Shown here in pieces: positions 33,763 through 42,396 of a stretch of DNA of 64,000 nt. This stretch comes from Acidobacteriota bacterium. GTDB taxonomy: Bacteria > Acidobacteriota > Holophagae > Acanthopleuribacterales > Acanthopleuribacteraceae. The stretch lies in assembly GCA_020637335.1 (NCBI GenBank), contig JACJWC010000001.1, forward strand, positions 1 through 64,000. The letters run 5' to 3'. The translations under genes and the position numbers were made by a program. Numbering within the stretch: the stretch's first letter is position 1; every line of letters starts with the position of its first letter. The notes below the pieces were generated by a model that saw only the letters and a program-made list of their open reading frames with translations, was not told the DNA's origin and did no database searches.

Positions 33763-34463
33763 GGTTCCTGAGACCAGGCATGAATGGTTTGACGTGCCTC
33801 AGCCAAGCAGCGGCCCGGGATTTCATGTCCGCCCGAAAAAGAACAAAAAGGACCCTGCCACCCGGCATCGACCAAGAGTGAATAGACGGTTTTCGCCTGA
33901 TCGAAAGGCAAAATAGGGTCGTGGGTTCCGTGACTCTGAAAAAATCGGGTCCCACCCAGACGCGCCATTTTGCAGGCCCAGGTCGAGCGGTCTATCAATC
34001 CAACACTGAACAGAAGGACACCTGCAAGCTGTTGCGGCAGACTCAAAGCCACTTCCAAACTCAACATCGCACCTTGTGAAAACCCGCCAAGCACCAATTG
34101 GTCGAGTGGACAATTCAATTCCGCCAGCATGCTCTGAACCGCCAACACACTTTCATCCAAGCCGGCTGGACGCCGCTCCTCGTAATCTGGCGCTAAACCG
34201 GCAACGTTGCGCTCTAACATTTCCCAATCGATGTGGAACCAAGCGCGACCTTCATAAGCCGCACTGTAGGGTATTGACAACAAGCCATTTGGAAAGATGA
34301 AACGGGTGCCTTTGGGGAAACCCAACTCATTGGCCAATCCGACTAAATCACCATAATTGGCCCCATACCCGTGGAAGATGACGGCGGTCTTGCCCTGCGG
34401 TTGGCCCGGCAGGACCAAACACTCCAATGGCCCAATTTTCTGTGGGCTTAAATTCGCAAGCAT
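33759..34463 (-). CDS. Alpha/beta hydrolase, carboxylesterase/phospholipase type (YpfH-like)
   Basis: The 234-residue protein has the complete triad of this esterase family: Ser in 'VLGGFSQGAMLSLEVAL', Asp in 'QSHGTHDPILPFD' and His in 'SFSGGHEIPG'. The oxyanion region is 'IFHGYGANYGDL'. It should hydrolyse short carboxylesters or lysophospholipids in the cytoplasm; the natural substrate is unknown. I chose ATG 34463 for the strong GGAGGTGG just before it. Confidence 0.88.
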   Translation of the reverse strand: MLANLSPQKIGPLECLVLPGQPQGKTAVIFHGYGANYGDLVGLANELGFPKGTRFIFPNGLLSIPYSAAYEGRAWFHIDWEMLERNVAGLAPDYEERRPAGLDESVLAVQSMLAELNCPLDQLVLGGFSQGAMLSLEVALSLPQQLAGVLLFSVGLIDRSTWACKMARLGGTRFFQSHGTHDPILPFDQAKTVYSLLVDAGWQGPFCSFSGGHEIPGRCLAEARQTIHAWSQEP

Positions 34464-34583
34464 GACCACCTCCAAGATTGGTTATCATCATGCCACAGAC
34501 CCAAGATTTTGCTCATGCTCTTTCTTGGGAATGCTTAGTCCAGATTAAAATGTTAAATTGAGAGCTCAAGTAAGGGACCATTC

Positions 34584-35600
34584 ATGGCAGACGAGTTCAA
34601 ACCGGACCTTTCGAAACGCGTAAAAAACTGGATTTTGGATTCCCTTTCCGGATTCAACATCACAGCGAGGATCCAGCTGTCCATTCGGGCCGTGCTGGGT
34701 CTGGGCACCGATGAAAAAGCGCCCATGACCGAGCTGGAGAATAAGCTGGTCAACGCCATCGAGGCCATTGCGCGTCGCGGTAAAAGCCCGCTCATCCTGT
34801 TTGAAGACGATCAGGTTTGGAGCGCTTTTTTTGCCCTGGCACGTCAGTTCCCCGGTGAGAAAACCACCATCATGGTGCGTAGCGGTAAGGGCGACGATAT
34901 CCCCACCGATTTGGAAGTTTTCCCCTCCTTGCTTCAATATGCCCAAGCGATCCGATCCGACGATATTAAGGTTCAGGAATACAAGCGCCTGTTGGGATTG
35001 ACTCCCGGCATTTTTGAGAAACGTCGTCTCAACAACCAGGTTGAGGACCTCAAAAGCAAAATTGCCGAACGCACCGCCCTATTCCAAAAAATCATATTCG
35101 CCGAAGCGGACAGGGTCGAAAGAGGCGAGTTATTTCGCGTTTTGAGTTATCAAGGTCGCTCTGTGCGCCTGGATGACCTCCTCCGTCTGACCCAACCCGT
35201 CATTCTAAACCCCGATGTCGCCCAAGATGAGGCACAGGAAGGCCCACCCCTCAGCGATTCGGCCCCTTTTAAAACCGAGGCACCAGCGGCGCCTGAACCC
35301 CTTCCAATCTTAACGCCCAAACCCAAGCCCAGCCCTTATGCCTTTGCCGATCCGGGACCGGCGCTTCCGACCGTGACCCAAGTCCAACCCAAACCCAAAG
35401 CACCGAACCCAACGACTCAACCGCCTGCACCGAAACCCGAACCTCCAGAGCCCCAGACCACCGTCGAGTCCTCTGCGACACCCGCTCCGGACGCTGCAGC
35501 TGAAAAACCTAAATCGAAACTGGATGTTTTGGACTGGAACAAACTGCGCGAAGAAACTCTGGACCTGGACGATTCCGACTCCTTCAAATTGGACTTTTAA
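34584..35600 (+). CDS. Hypothetical protein with Pro-rich C-terminal region
   Basis: The 338-residue protein is not recognised. Residues 1-190 are a mixed alpha/beta, probably folded part ('SPLILFEDDQVWSAFFALAR') with a coiled-coil-prone stretch near 145-175 ('NNQVEDLKSKIAERTALFQK'). Residues 215-310 are extremely rich in Pro, Ala and Lys ('KPKPSPYAFADPGP') and look disordered, and the end is acidic ('DLDDSDSFKLDF'). No signal peptide is visible. AAGGGA lies about 8 bases before the ATG. No neighbour points to a function. Confidence 0.65.
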   Translation: MADEFKPDLSKRVKNWILDSLSGFNITARIQLSIRAVLGLGTDEKAPMTELENKLVNAIEAIARRGKSPLILFEDDQVWSAFFALARQFPGEKTTIMVRSGKGDDIPTDLEVFPSLLQYAQAIRSDDIKVQEYKRLLGLTPGIFEKRRLNNQVEDLKSKIAERTALFQKIIFAEADRVERGELFRVLSYQGRSVRLDDLLRLTQPVILNPDVAQDEAQEGPPLSDSAPFKTEAPAAPEPLPILTPKPKPSPYAFADPGPALPTVTQVQPKPKAPNPTTQPPAPKPEPPEPQTTVESSATPAPDAAAEKPKSKLDVLDWNKLREETLDLDDSDSFKLDF

Positions 35601-35666
35601 CACCAGGACCCCGCGCAAACACCAAGATTTTAATCAGCTTTCAGGCAAAACAAATTAGGTTGCTGT

Positions 35667-36341
35667 TTGGATACTAAGTCTTGTAATGACTTTTGGGCAC
35701 AAGGGTTCTGTGGCCCTATAGAACACCCTTGGCAATCGGAGCTTGAGGCCATACGTTCAGAAATGGACGCATGTCCAAGCCAGGGCGCTGGCCTGCGTTT
35801 TCCGGAAACCAAGTTTGCCTCCATCGCCTCTTTCCTGGACAACCCCGATTTGTGCCACCTCGCCGACCAGCTGCTCGGTACAACGACCCTTCTGGCCCGG
35901 ACGCTTCTATTTGACAAAAACCAAAACACCAATTGGCACGTTCCCTGGCATCAGGACTTACAGATTGCGGTTAAACCCAAAGAAATTTCGCAAGACTGGT
36001 CTGCAGCCTCTTTAAAACAAGGTCGAAACCACGCCCAACCGCCGTTGAACATCCAAACACAACGAGTCCACTTGCGATTCCACCTGGACCCAGCTGGTCC
36101 CCAAGAGGGCTGCCTTCAAGTTTTGCCGGGTTCTCACAAGCAGGGTGTTTTTTCCAGTCCTCGCATTCCCGAATTTGCAAATGACCGAAGCCCTACGTTT
36201 TTAAGTGGAGCCTTTGCAACTCTTTGGGCTTTTCACCCGCTCCTGCTCCATCGCTCCAGTCGGTCAAAACAGCCCAACCACAAACGCCGCGTGCTGCAAT
36301 TGGAATTTGTCACCCGTCAGCTCAAAAGCCAGCAGCCCTAA
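35667..36341 (+). CDS. Phytanoyl-CoA dioxygenase (PhyH) family protein
   Basis: This Fe(II)/2-oxoglutarate-dependent oxygenase of 224 residues has the iron-binding HxD in 'WHVPWHQDLQIAV'. The distal His is in 'FHPLLLHRSSRS', followed by an Arg that would bind 2-oxoglutarate. 'LQVLPGSHKQGVF' is a PhyH hallmark. The substrate is unknown. The start is a TTG; no in-frame ATG precedes the conserved region. It lies before the Hen1-Pnkp pair, separated by 142 bases that contain a likely promoter, so it probably belongs to a different unit. Confidence 0.82.
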   Translation: MDTKSCNDFWAQGFCGPIEHPWQSELEAIRSEMDACPSQGAGLRFPETKFASIASFLDNPDLCHLADQLLGTTTLLARTLLFDKNQNTNWHVPWHQDLQIAVKPKEISQDWSAASLKQGRNHAQPPLNIQTQRVHLRFHLDPAGPQEGCLQVLPGSHKQGVFSSPRIPEFANDRSPTFLSGAFATLWAFHPLLLHRSSRSKQPNHKRRVLQLEFVTRQLKSQQP

Positions 36342-36398
36342 TACCGGCAAGGCAAGGTTTAAAGTTTTATGCTGATGCAAACAAAGCTAGATTTTCAA

Positions 36399-36412
36399 TA
36401 TTATCGGTAATA
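36399..36412. promoter_or_regulatory. Small inverted repeat upstream of hen1
   Basis: TATTA-TCGG-TAATA is a perfect 5-base-arm repeat in an AT-rich region, about 45 bases before the candidate -10 of the RNA-repair genes. It could be an operator. The arms are short and chance occurrence is possible. Confidence 0.25.
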
Positions 36413-36455
36413 CTCATTTTTTAAAATAGACACGTAATTCCAAACCGAGATTGCG

Positions 36456-36461
36456 TATAAT
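36456..36461 (+). promoter_or_regulatory. Candidate -10 box for the hen1-pnkp unit
   Basis: A perfect TATAAT lies 22 bases before the hen1 start, in an AT-rich intergenic stretch. No consensus -35 is found 16-18 bases upstream, so an activator may be needed if the promoter is real. Confidence 0.4.
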
Positions 36462-36483
36462 ATGAGCCCTTTAGGTGGCAACT

Positions 36484-37869
36484 ATGTTATTGCAAATTGC
36501 TGTTCAAGGAGTGGAGGCCAACCAAATTGGTTACTTGCTCCACAAAAACCCCGCAAACCTACACCACCGCCGGTTAAGTTTTGGAGAGGGTTGGGTGTTT
36601 TTTGATACAAACGAAAAGAATCGTGTAAGTTTCAATTTATATGTTGAAGTGGATCCCATACGGTTATCGCGTCAACTGGATCAATCCCCTTCTTTTGACT
36701 TAAAGCCTTATGTCAACGATCGTCCCTATGTAGCCAACTCCTATTTGAGTGTGGCCTTAAACGTTTTCTTTCGATCAGCCATTGCTGAACTCGACAGTGA
36801 CTCGAAACCCCATGCTAAAACGGAGCATACCGTAACTGTCCACCTTCCGGTGGTATCCATGCGTGGCGATGCGTCCATTTTTCAACGCGTTTTTGAGCCG
36901 TTAGGTTATGGCATTCAACTCCAGAAATTACCCTTTGCGGACCCGTACCTGGATCCCGATCGCAGCCCGCTGTATGCGTTGACCCTGTCAGTACAGGCAC
37001 CCATTGGATTGGTTTTGCGCCACTTATATGTGCTGATCCCCGTTTTGGACAAAGATAAACACTATTTTGTTGGCAGCGATGAAATCGAAAAATTGTTGCG
37101 GGCGGGTCAAGGCTGGTTAGAAAACCATCCGGCAAAGGAGCTGATCACCCAGCGTTACCTTTTGTTCTCCGGCCTTTCCAAGCAGGCCTTATCGCGCATT
37201 GAAAAGAAGGAAGAGGCGCTGCCCGACCAGGACGATTCCGAACCGTTCGTTGAAAAAAAAATCCACCTTAATGAGCTGCGCATTCAACGGGTTGTAGAAA
37301 TGTTACTGGCCCAAAAAGCAAGTCAGGTGCTGGATATGGGTTGCGGATCAGGCACATTGCTGCAACACCTGCTCTCCGAACGCAGCATCACCAAATTGAC
37401 CGGTGTAGATGCATCCATCAACGTGCTCCAAATCGCCGAGCGAAAATTAAAGCTAGATCGATTGTCCACTAGAATGCGGCAAAAAATCCAATTAATTCAA
37501 AGTGGCTTAACCTATCGCGATGCCCGATTATTGGGCCATGATGCCATCGCTCTGATAGAAGTTATCGAACACTTAGATTCTTGGCGGTTAAAGGATCTGA
37601 CCCAGGTGATTTTTGATTACCTAAAACCCCGATTACTCATCGTCACCACCCCCAACCGCGAATACAACGCTCTATTCGAAAATATGCCTGCTGATTCATT
37701 GCGTCACTCAGACCATCGCTTTGAATGGACCCGTTCCGAATTCACGGAATGGTGTCAAGAACAATGCAAAGAGTGGGAATACCAAGTCGAGTTTTCCGGG
37801 ATCGGGCCCGAACATGAGCAATATGGTTGTCCAACCCAAATGGGGGTATTTACCAAGCATGCAGACTAA
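36484..37869 (+). CDS. hen1: Bacterial Hen1, 3'-terminal RNA ribose 2'-O-methyltransferase
   Basis: Hen1 methylates the 2'-OH at the break of a damaged RNA before sealing, so that the repaired site cannot be cut again. The 461-residue protein has the bacterial N-terminal domain (about 1-245), which activates the ligase of Pnkp. The methyltransferase domain has SAM motif 'VLDMGCGSGTLLQHL'. The metal-binding set is 'LIEVIEHLD', 'TTPNREYNALFE' and 'RHSDHRFEWTRSEF'. I chose ATG 36484 because AGGTGG lies 5 bases before it; a GTG lies 9 bases upstream. The end overlaps pnkp. Confidence 0.95.
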   Translation: MLLQIAVQGVEANQIGYLLHKNPANLHHRRLSFGEGWVFFDTNEKNRVSFNLYVEVDPIRLSRQLDQSPSFDLKPYVNDRPYVANSYLSVALNVFFRSAIAELDSDSKPHAKTEHTVTVHLPVVSMRGDASIFQRVFEPLGYGIQLQKLPFADPYLDPDRSPLYALTLSVQAPIGLVLRHLYVLIPVLDKDKHYFVGSDEIEKLLRAGQGWLENHPAKELITQRYLLFSGLSKQALSRIEKKEEALPDQDDSEPFVEKKIHLNELRIQRVVEMLLAQKASQVLDMGCGSGTLLQHLLSERSITKLTGVDASINVLQIAERKLKLDRLSTRMRQKIQLIQSGLTYRDARLLGHDAIALIEVIEHLDSWRLKDLTQVIFDYLKPRLLIVTTPNREYNALFENMPADSLRHSDHRFEWTRSEFTEWCQEQCKEWEYQVEFSGIGPEHEQYGCPTQMGVFTKHAD

Positions 37870-40405
37870 AGTTTTGGAAGTTCCGGAATTAGCTTTGATT
37901 TTGTTGGTTGGCTCCTCTGGCTCAGGGAAATCCACCTTTGCGGCACAGCACTTTTTGCCCAGCGAAGTTGTCAGCTCGGATCGATGCCGACTCTGGGTTA
38001 ATGACGATGAAAATGATCAAAGTAGCACCCAGGACGCTTTTGCGCTCCTACACACCTTGGTCCAATTGCGTTTGAAACGAGGCCGACTCACCGTTGTAGA
38101 TGCAACCAATTTACGCCAGGAGGACAGGCAGGCGTTGGTAGCGATTGCAAGAGCGGCACATGTCCTGCCGGTTGCCATTGTTTTCAACATCGACGAGGCG
38201 ATTTGCTGGGAACGCAACCAGAACCGTGAGGATCGACCCTTTGGCAGGGGCGTTCTGAAAAGCCATCGACACCTCATGCGCCAGACCGTGCGTTCCATCC
38301 GCAAAAAGGAAGGGTTTACGCGCGTTTATTTCTTCGATTCGCCCGAATCACTAGAGCCTGTGCAAGTTCAGAGGACCCGCCTCTGGAACAACCGCAAGGA
38401 TGAAACAGGGCCATTCGACATCATTGGCGATATTCATGGCTGTTTTGATGAGTTGATCGCTTTAATCAAACTTATGGATTATGAAATCCAGCTCGAAAAT
38501 GGGTGTTGGACCTTGACCCACCCAGCCAATCGCAAATTGGTGTTTGTCGGAGACTTAGTTGATCGCGGTCCAAAATCGCCAGAAGTTCTGCACTTGGTTA
38601 TGGATCTGGTCGGCCAAAACCAGGCCATTTGTGTCAATGGCAACCACGATGAAAAGCTCTCTCGGTATCTCGCAGGCCGCAACGTCAAGATTGCCCATGG
38701 GCTCGAACAAACCATTGAGCAACTCCAGTCCGTGGAGCCAGATCAAATCACTCAGTTCAAAACCTTTCTTTCAGGGTTGGTCAGCCACTATGTTTTGGAT
38801 GAAGGTCGCTTGGTCGTGTGCCATGCCGGCATCCGCGAAGAGTTTATCGGCCGCGGTTCACCTCAAATCCGTCAATTCTGTCTCTATGGCGATACAACGG
38901 GTGAAATTGATGAGTTCGGGCTACCCGTCCGCTACCCCTGGGCCAATGATTACAACGGCTCTGCGCTGATCGTCTACGGCCATACGCCGGTACCCGAGGT
39001 GGATTGGGTCAACAATACCGTAAACCTTGACACTGGTTGTGTTTTTGGCGGCCGCTTAACGGCGCTGCGTTACCCAGAAAAATCAATCGTCAGTATTCCT
39101 GCCCAAAAAACCTATTACGAACCGTTGCGTCCCATTGCAAATGAAACAACTAATTCAGTCCGCAATCCTCTGGATTGGCAGGCCTTAACGGGGTTCCGCC
39201 ACCTCCAACTTGGCGATAGAGATCGGGTAGGCATTTTGCCTGGCCAACTCGTTTCGGCAGCAGAGGTACTGGCGCGATTCAGTGTCGATCCAGGCTGGTT
39301 AATTTACTTACCCCCCACCATGTCGCCCTGTGAAACTGCCCCTGAAGGCCCATTCCTCGAGCGTCCCCAGGAAGCCCTGGCTTATTACCGTAAACAAGAA
39401 GTGCATAGGGTGGTTTGTCAGGCCAAACATATGGGCTCCAGAGCCATCGTCGTTCTCGCCCGTGACCCGACAACCGCAGCCCAAAAATTTGCGATTTCCG
39501 AACCAAAACTGGGCTGTGTCTATACCCGGACCGGTCGGCCCTTTTTTCTGGATCCGCTGCTCGAGCGCTCATTCCTCGAGCGGCTACACCTATGCCTGAA
39601 CAAGGCGGGTTGGTGGGATCTCAACCCGAACTGGTACCTTTTGGATTGTGAAATCCTGCCGTGGTCGGCCAAGGCCCAGTCTTTATTGGAACAACAATAT
39701 GCCCCCGTCGGTTTGGCCGCAAAGACCCAATTAGAGCAATTAAAATCCTGGCTGGAACAATCGATCACCAATGGTTTGGCCGATGTCAGCCAGCTCGTAT
39801 CGCGCACGACCGCTCGCCTGGCACAAGTGGAGGCCTACACCCGCACCTACCAAGGTTACTGTTGGCAAACCAACCAGCTCCAGGGTTATCGCGTCGCGCC
39901 GTTTCACATTCTCGCTCAAGAGGGAAGTTGCCACTTTGACAAACCTCATTCCTGGCATCTCCACCAAATTGACCGTCTGGTAGAAAAAGATCCGGATTTT
40001 ATTCAATCGACAGAACGATTGTGGCTTGACCTAAACGAACCGGGCGCGGATGCCAAAGCAACCGAGTGGTGGTCCTCTCTCTTGGAGCGCGGTGGTGAAG
40101 GTATGGTGGTCAAACCCGAAAATTTTTGGCTGGATAATGGGAAGTTTTTAACCCAACCGGCGATTAAATGTCGCGGAAAAGACTATTTGCGCATCATCTA
40201 TGGGCCGGAATACGATAGCCCCGACCATTTGGAACGCCTGCGCAAAAGGGGCCTGGTACGCAAACGCAAATTGGCTGAAAAGGAATCCCGACTCGGCCAT
40301 TATGCCCTGCACCAATTTGTTGCAAATGGGCCTTGGCTGAAGGTGCAACAAGCTGTTTTGGCCATTTTGGCGTTGGAGTCGGAACCCCTGGACCCTCGTT
40401 TATGA
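37859..40405 (+). CDS. pnkp: Polynucleotide kinase-phosphatase-ligase Pnkp
   Basis: This three-domain RNA-repair enzyme of 848 residues heals and seals broken RNA ends. Domain 1 is a 5'-kinase with P-loop 'GSSGSGKST' at residues 18-26. Domain 2 is a 2',3'-phosphatase of the metallophosphoesterase type, with 'IIGDIHGCFDEL', 'FVGDLVDRGPKS' and 'VNGNHDEKL' at about 188-265. Domain 3 is an adenylyltransferase/ligase with nucleotidyl Lys in 'KHMGSRAIVVLAR' near residue 523 and 'GGEGMVVKPENF' near 745. The ATG at 37859 gives the N-terminus expected from clostridial Pnkp; a longer frame opens at 37721. The start overlaps hen1 by 11 bases. Confidence 0.95.
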   Translation: MQTKVLEVPELALILLVGSSGSGKSTFAAQHFLPSEVVSSDRCRLWVNDDENDQSSTQDAFALLHTLVQLRLKRGRLTVVDATNLRQEDRQALVAIARAAHVLPVAIVFNIDEAICWERNQNREDRPFGRGVLKSHRHLMRQTVRSIRKKEGFTRVYFFDSPESLEPVQVQRTRLWNNRKDETGPFDIIGDIHGCFDELIALIKLMDYEIQLENGCWTLTHPANRKLVFVGDLVDRGPKSPEVLHLVMDLVGQNQAICVNGNHDEKLSRYLAGRNVKIAHGLEQTIEQLQSVEPDQITQFKTFLSGLVSHYVLDEGRLVVCHAGIREEFIGRGSPQIRQFCLYGDTTGEIDEFGLPVRYPWANDYNGSALIVYGHTPVPEVDWVNNTVNLDTGCVFGGRLTALRYPEKSIVSIPAQKTYYEPLRPIANETTNSVRNPLDWQALTGFRHLQLGDRDRVGILPGQLVSAAEVLARFSVDPGWLIYLPPTMSPCETAPEGPFLERPQEALAYYRKQEVHRVVCQAKHMGSRAIVVLARDPTTAAQKFAISEPKLGCVYTRTGRPFFLDPLLERSFLERLHLCLNKAGWWDLNPNWYLLDCEILPWSAKAQSLLEQQYAPVGLAAKTQLEQLKSWLEQSITNGLADVSQLVSRTTARLAQVEAYTRTYQGYCWQTNQLQGYRVAPFHILAQEGSCHFDKPHSWHLHQIDRLVEKDPDFIQSTERLWLDLNEPGADAKATEWWSSLLERGGEGMVVKPENFWLDNGKFLTQPAIKCRGKDYLRIIYGPEYDSPDHLERLRKRGLVRKRKLAEKESRLGHYALHQFVANGPWLKVQQAVLAILALESEPLDPRL

Positions 40406-40686
40406 CCCCTGCCTTTTGGTTCAGCCCCGAAACAACCCGAGAAGTCATGCTATTCCGCTTTCGGGTGCTTCAAGCAAGGTGACATTGACTGTCTCTTTTT
40501 GAGGGTGAACCTGTCAAAAGTCGGCGATTTCGCCATCACTTACGTCCCAATAGGCGCCTTGCCAGTCTCGAATGTCCGAGGATCACAAAGGATCCCAAGA
40601 GTGGTGCGGGCAAGGAGACTTTTGGTCCGATTTTTGTTACGCTTTGGGTTTGGCCTGAGGGGTACATTTTTTTTGGAGTCTGGCAC
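40406..40686 (+). other. Intergenic region after pnkp, 281 bases
   Basis: No gene is supported here. An imperfect stem (CCCGA plus AAG at 40436-40444 against CTTTCGGG at 40458-40465, one bulged base) could be a weak terminator, but no T run follows. A short open frame across 40499-40804 overlaps the next gene and has no protein-like features. Confidence 0.4.
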
Positions 40687-42396
40687 GTGTTCAATAGAAG
40701 GAATTCCTATCGATCCTCGGATTCAGGCAAAAAACCCATTCGCTGGATTATTTTGCTGGGTTTGGTTTTGGGTTTGGTCTGGTACGGACACAAATCCTAT
40801 ATAGACCGCTGCTTGCGTATGGCCAATCAGTACTTGAGCCAAGACGATATGGTCAAATCCAAACTCTACTTTCAAAAGGCCGCCAATTTTCCGCTCAGTA
40901 AAGGCATTGGCTTAGACGGGCTAGCAGGTCTTTCACTAATTGAAGGTGAACTGGACCAAGCGCGCGATTATTTCCAAAAAGCGCAAACTGCAAGACCGGG
41001 TCGCGACGGGGTTGATGCCCAGATTTTGCTGACTCATTTCCTGGAAAATGGACAATATGCTGAAGGCAAAATATACCGCGATTATTTGATGGGTCTACGT
41101 CCCTTGACCCAATTGCAAAACTATTTGCTCGACTTTGCCGCCCTTTCCTTAGGCAACCGCGAACTGGCAGAAGCACGCCGAATGTTGACTAATGCCCTGC
41201 CGCAGGACAAACAAAAAGAGCGTTACAAAACCCTGCTCAACTTGGCAGATGAATATGAACGCCAACGTGAGATTCCAGTGGTTCTCGACCGCGCCGGCCA
41301 GACCATCGTCTGCTTCGACCTCAACAAAGGCGACTACGTATTTGTGACCCCCAACCTTTTTACCGGCTGGCCTTCGCCTGCCGAAAGCCAACAGGGTGGT
41401 TTCCTTAAAACCCTTGAAAAACGGGACAGTTACAACGAAATCGTCACCACCATTGACCTGAATGTCCAGAAATCAGCTTACCAGGCAATGCGCCAATTTG
41501 AGGGCAGCCTGGTGGCATTAAACCCTTACACTGGCGAAGTCTTAGCGGCTTACGGCAGCAAAGACAAGGATCCCTTTACCTGGACATTTGAACCCGGCTC
41601 CGTCATCAAGCTCCTGACCTATGGCACCTTCTTACAGAATCAAGGTGATCCCAGCAAATACGCGCCCGCCAGCTATCCCTCCAGCAAAAACATCGATGGA
41701 CAAGTTTTTTATGATTGGACCACACATGGCATGATTCGGTCCGTTGATGAAGGCATGGCCGTTTCCTGTAACCTGATGTTCGCGCAAATGGGGATCGATC
41801 TGGGTCTACCCAAATTGCAAAACACGTTTGGCAAGGTCTTTGACAACCAGATCTACACTTCCTTTTTCTCTGCGGCAACCCCGGGTAAAATTCTCAAAAC
41901 GCCTTCTAACGCGTTTGAAGTAGGACGTTTCTCGATTGGTTTGGACTATATCCAGGCCACGTCGCTGGGCATTGCCCAAATCCCCATGATTGTGGCCAAT
42001 GCAGGCTCGCTTCAGGAGCCGCGTTTGCTGGATCATTTTGTGACTCTGGAAGGGTTAACCTACAAGACGATCGAGCCCAAACTGCCGCAAAAGGTGTTTG
42101 GCGATCAGGTCGTCTTGGGGCTGTTCAGCTCCATGCGTGAAGCAGTGGAAAATGAGCGCGGAACGGCCCGACGTGCCAAAACGGAATTTGTCGACTCAGC
42201 CCTGAAAACCGGAACAGCAGGTGAGAGTCCCTACGATGCAATCATGGTCGGTCTGGTTCCCGCCCAACGCCCGCAAATTGCTTTCGCTTTTTGCCTGCAC
42301 AAAGGCGGAAAAAGCGAAATCAATGGGGCACGCGTTGCTGATGCCTTTTTGGAGCACCTGCGCGTCCTGGCGCCCAAGTATTTGGAGCACCCGTGA
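40687..42396 (+). CDS. Penicillin-binding transpeptidase with N-terminal TPR-like region
   Basis: The 569-residue protein has one membrane helix near residues 18-38, then TPR-like helices (about 45-195, e.g. 'AGLSLIEGELDQARDYFQKA'). A transpeptidase domain covers about 245-560. All three penicillin-binding motifs are present: SxxK in 'FEPGSVIKLL', SxN in 'AVSCNLMFA' and KTG in 'ALKTGTAGES'. It should cross-link peptidoglycan in the periplasm. The PBP-dimerisation and transglycosylase domains of ordinary PBPs are missing and TPR-like helices take that place. The GTG start has GGAG 8 bases upstream. The stop overlaps thiI by 4 bases. Confidence 0.85.
   Translation: MFNRRNSYRSSDSGKKPIRWIILLGLVLGLVWYGHKSYIDRCLRMANQYLSQDDMVKSKLYFQKAANFPLSKGIGLDGLAGLSLIEGELDQARDYFQKAQTARPGRDGVDAQILLTHFLENGQYAEGKIYRDYLMGLRPLTQLQNYLLDFAALSLGNRELAEARRMLTNALPQDKQKERYKTLLNLADEYERQREIPVVLDRAGQTIVCFDLNKGDYVFVTPNLFTGWPSPAESQQGGFLKTLEKRDSYNEIVTTIDLNVQKSAYQAMRQFEGSLVALNPYTGEVLAAYGSKDKDPFTWTFEPGSVIKLLTYGTFLQNQGDPSKYAPASYPSSKNIDGQVFYDWTTHGMIRSVDEGMAVSCNLMFAQMGIDLGLPKLQNTFGKVFDNQIYTSFFSAATPGKILKTPSNAFEVGRFSIGLDYIQATSLGIAQIPMIVANAGSLQEPRLLDHFVTLEGLTYKTIEPKLPQKVFGDQVVLGLFSSMREAVENERGTARRAKTEFVDSALKTGTAGESPYDAIMVGLVPAQRPQIAFAFCLHKGGKSEINGARVADAFLEHLRVLAPKYLEHP

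Noticed and set aside
37721..37858. Longer N-terminus for Pnkp.
   Set aside because: The extra 46 codons lie inside hen1 and look like shadow translation. Known Pnkp proteins begin a few residues before the P-loop.
40499..40804. A 101-codon frame between pnkp and the penicillin-binding protein gene.
   Set aside because: It overlaps the start of the PBP gene, has a Gly/Arg/Phe-rich random composition and no supporting ribosome binding site.
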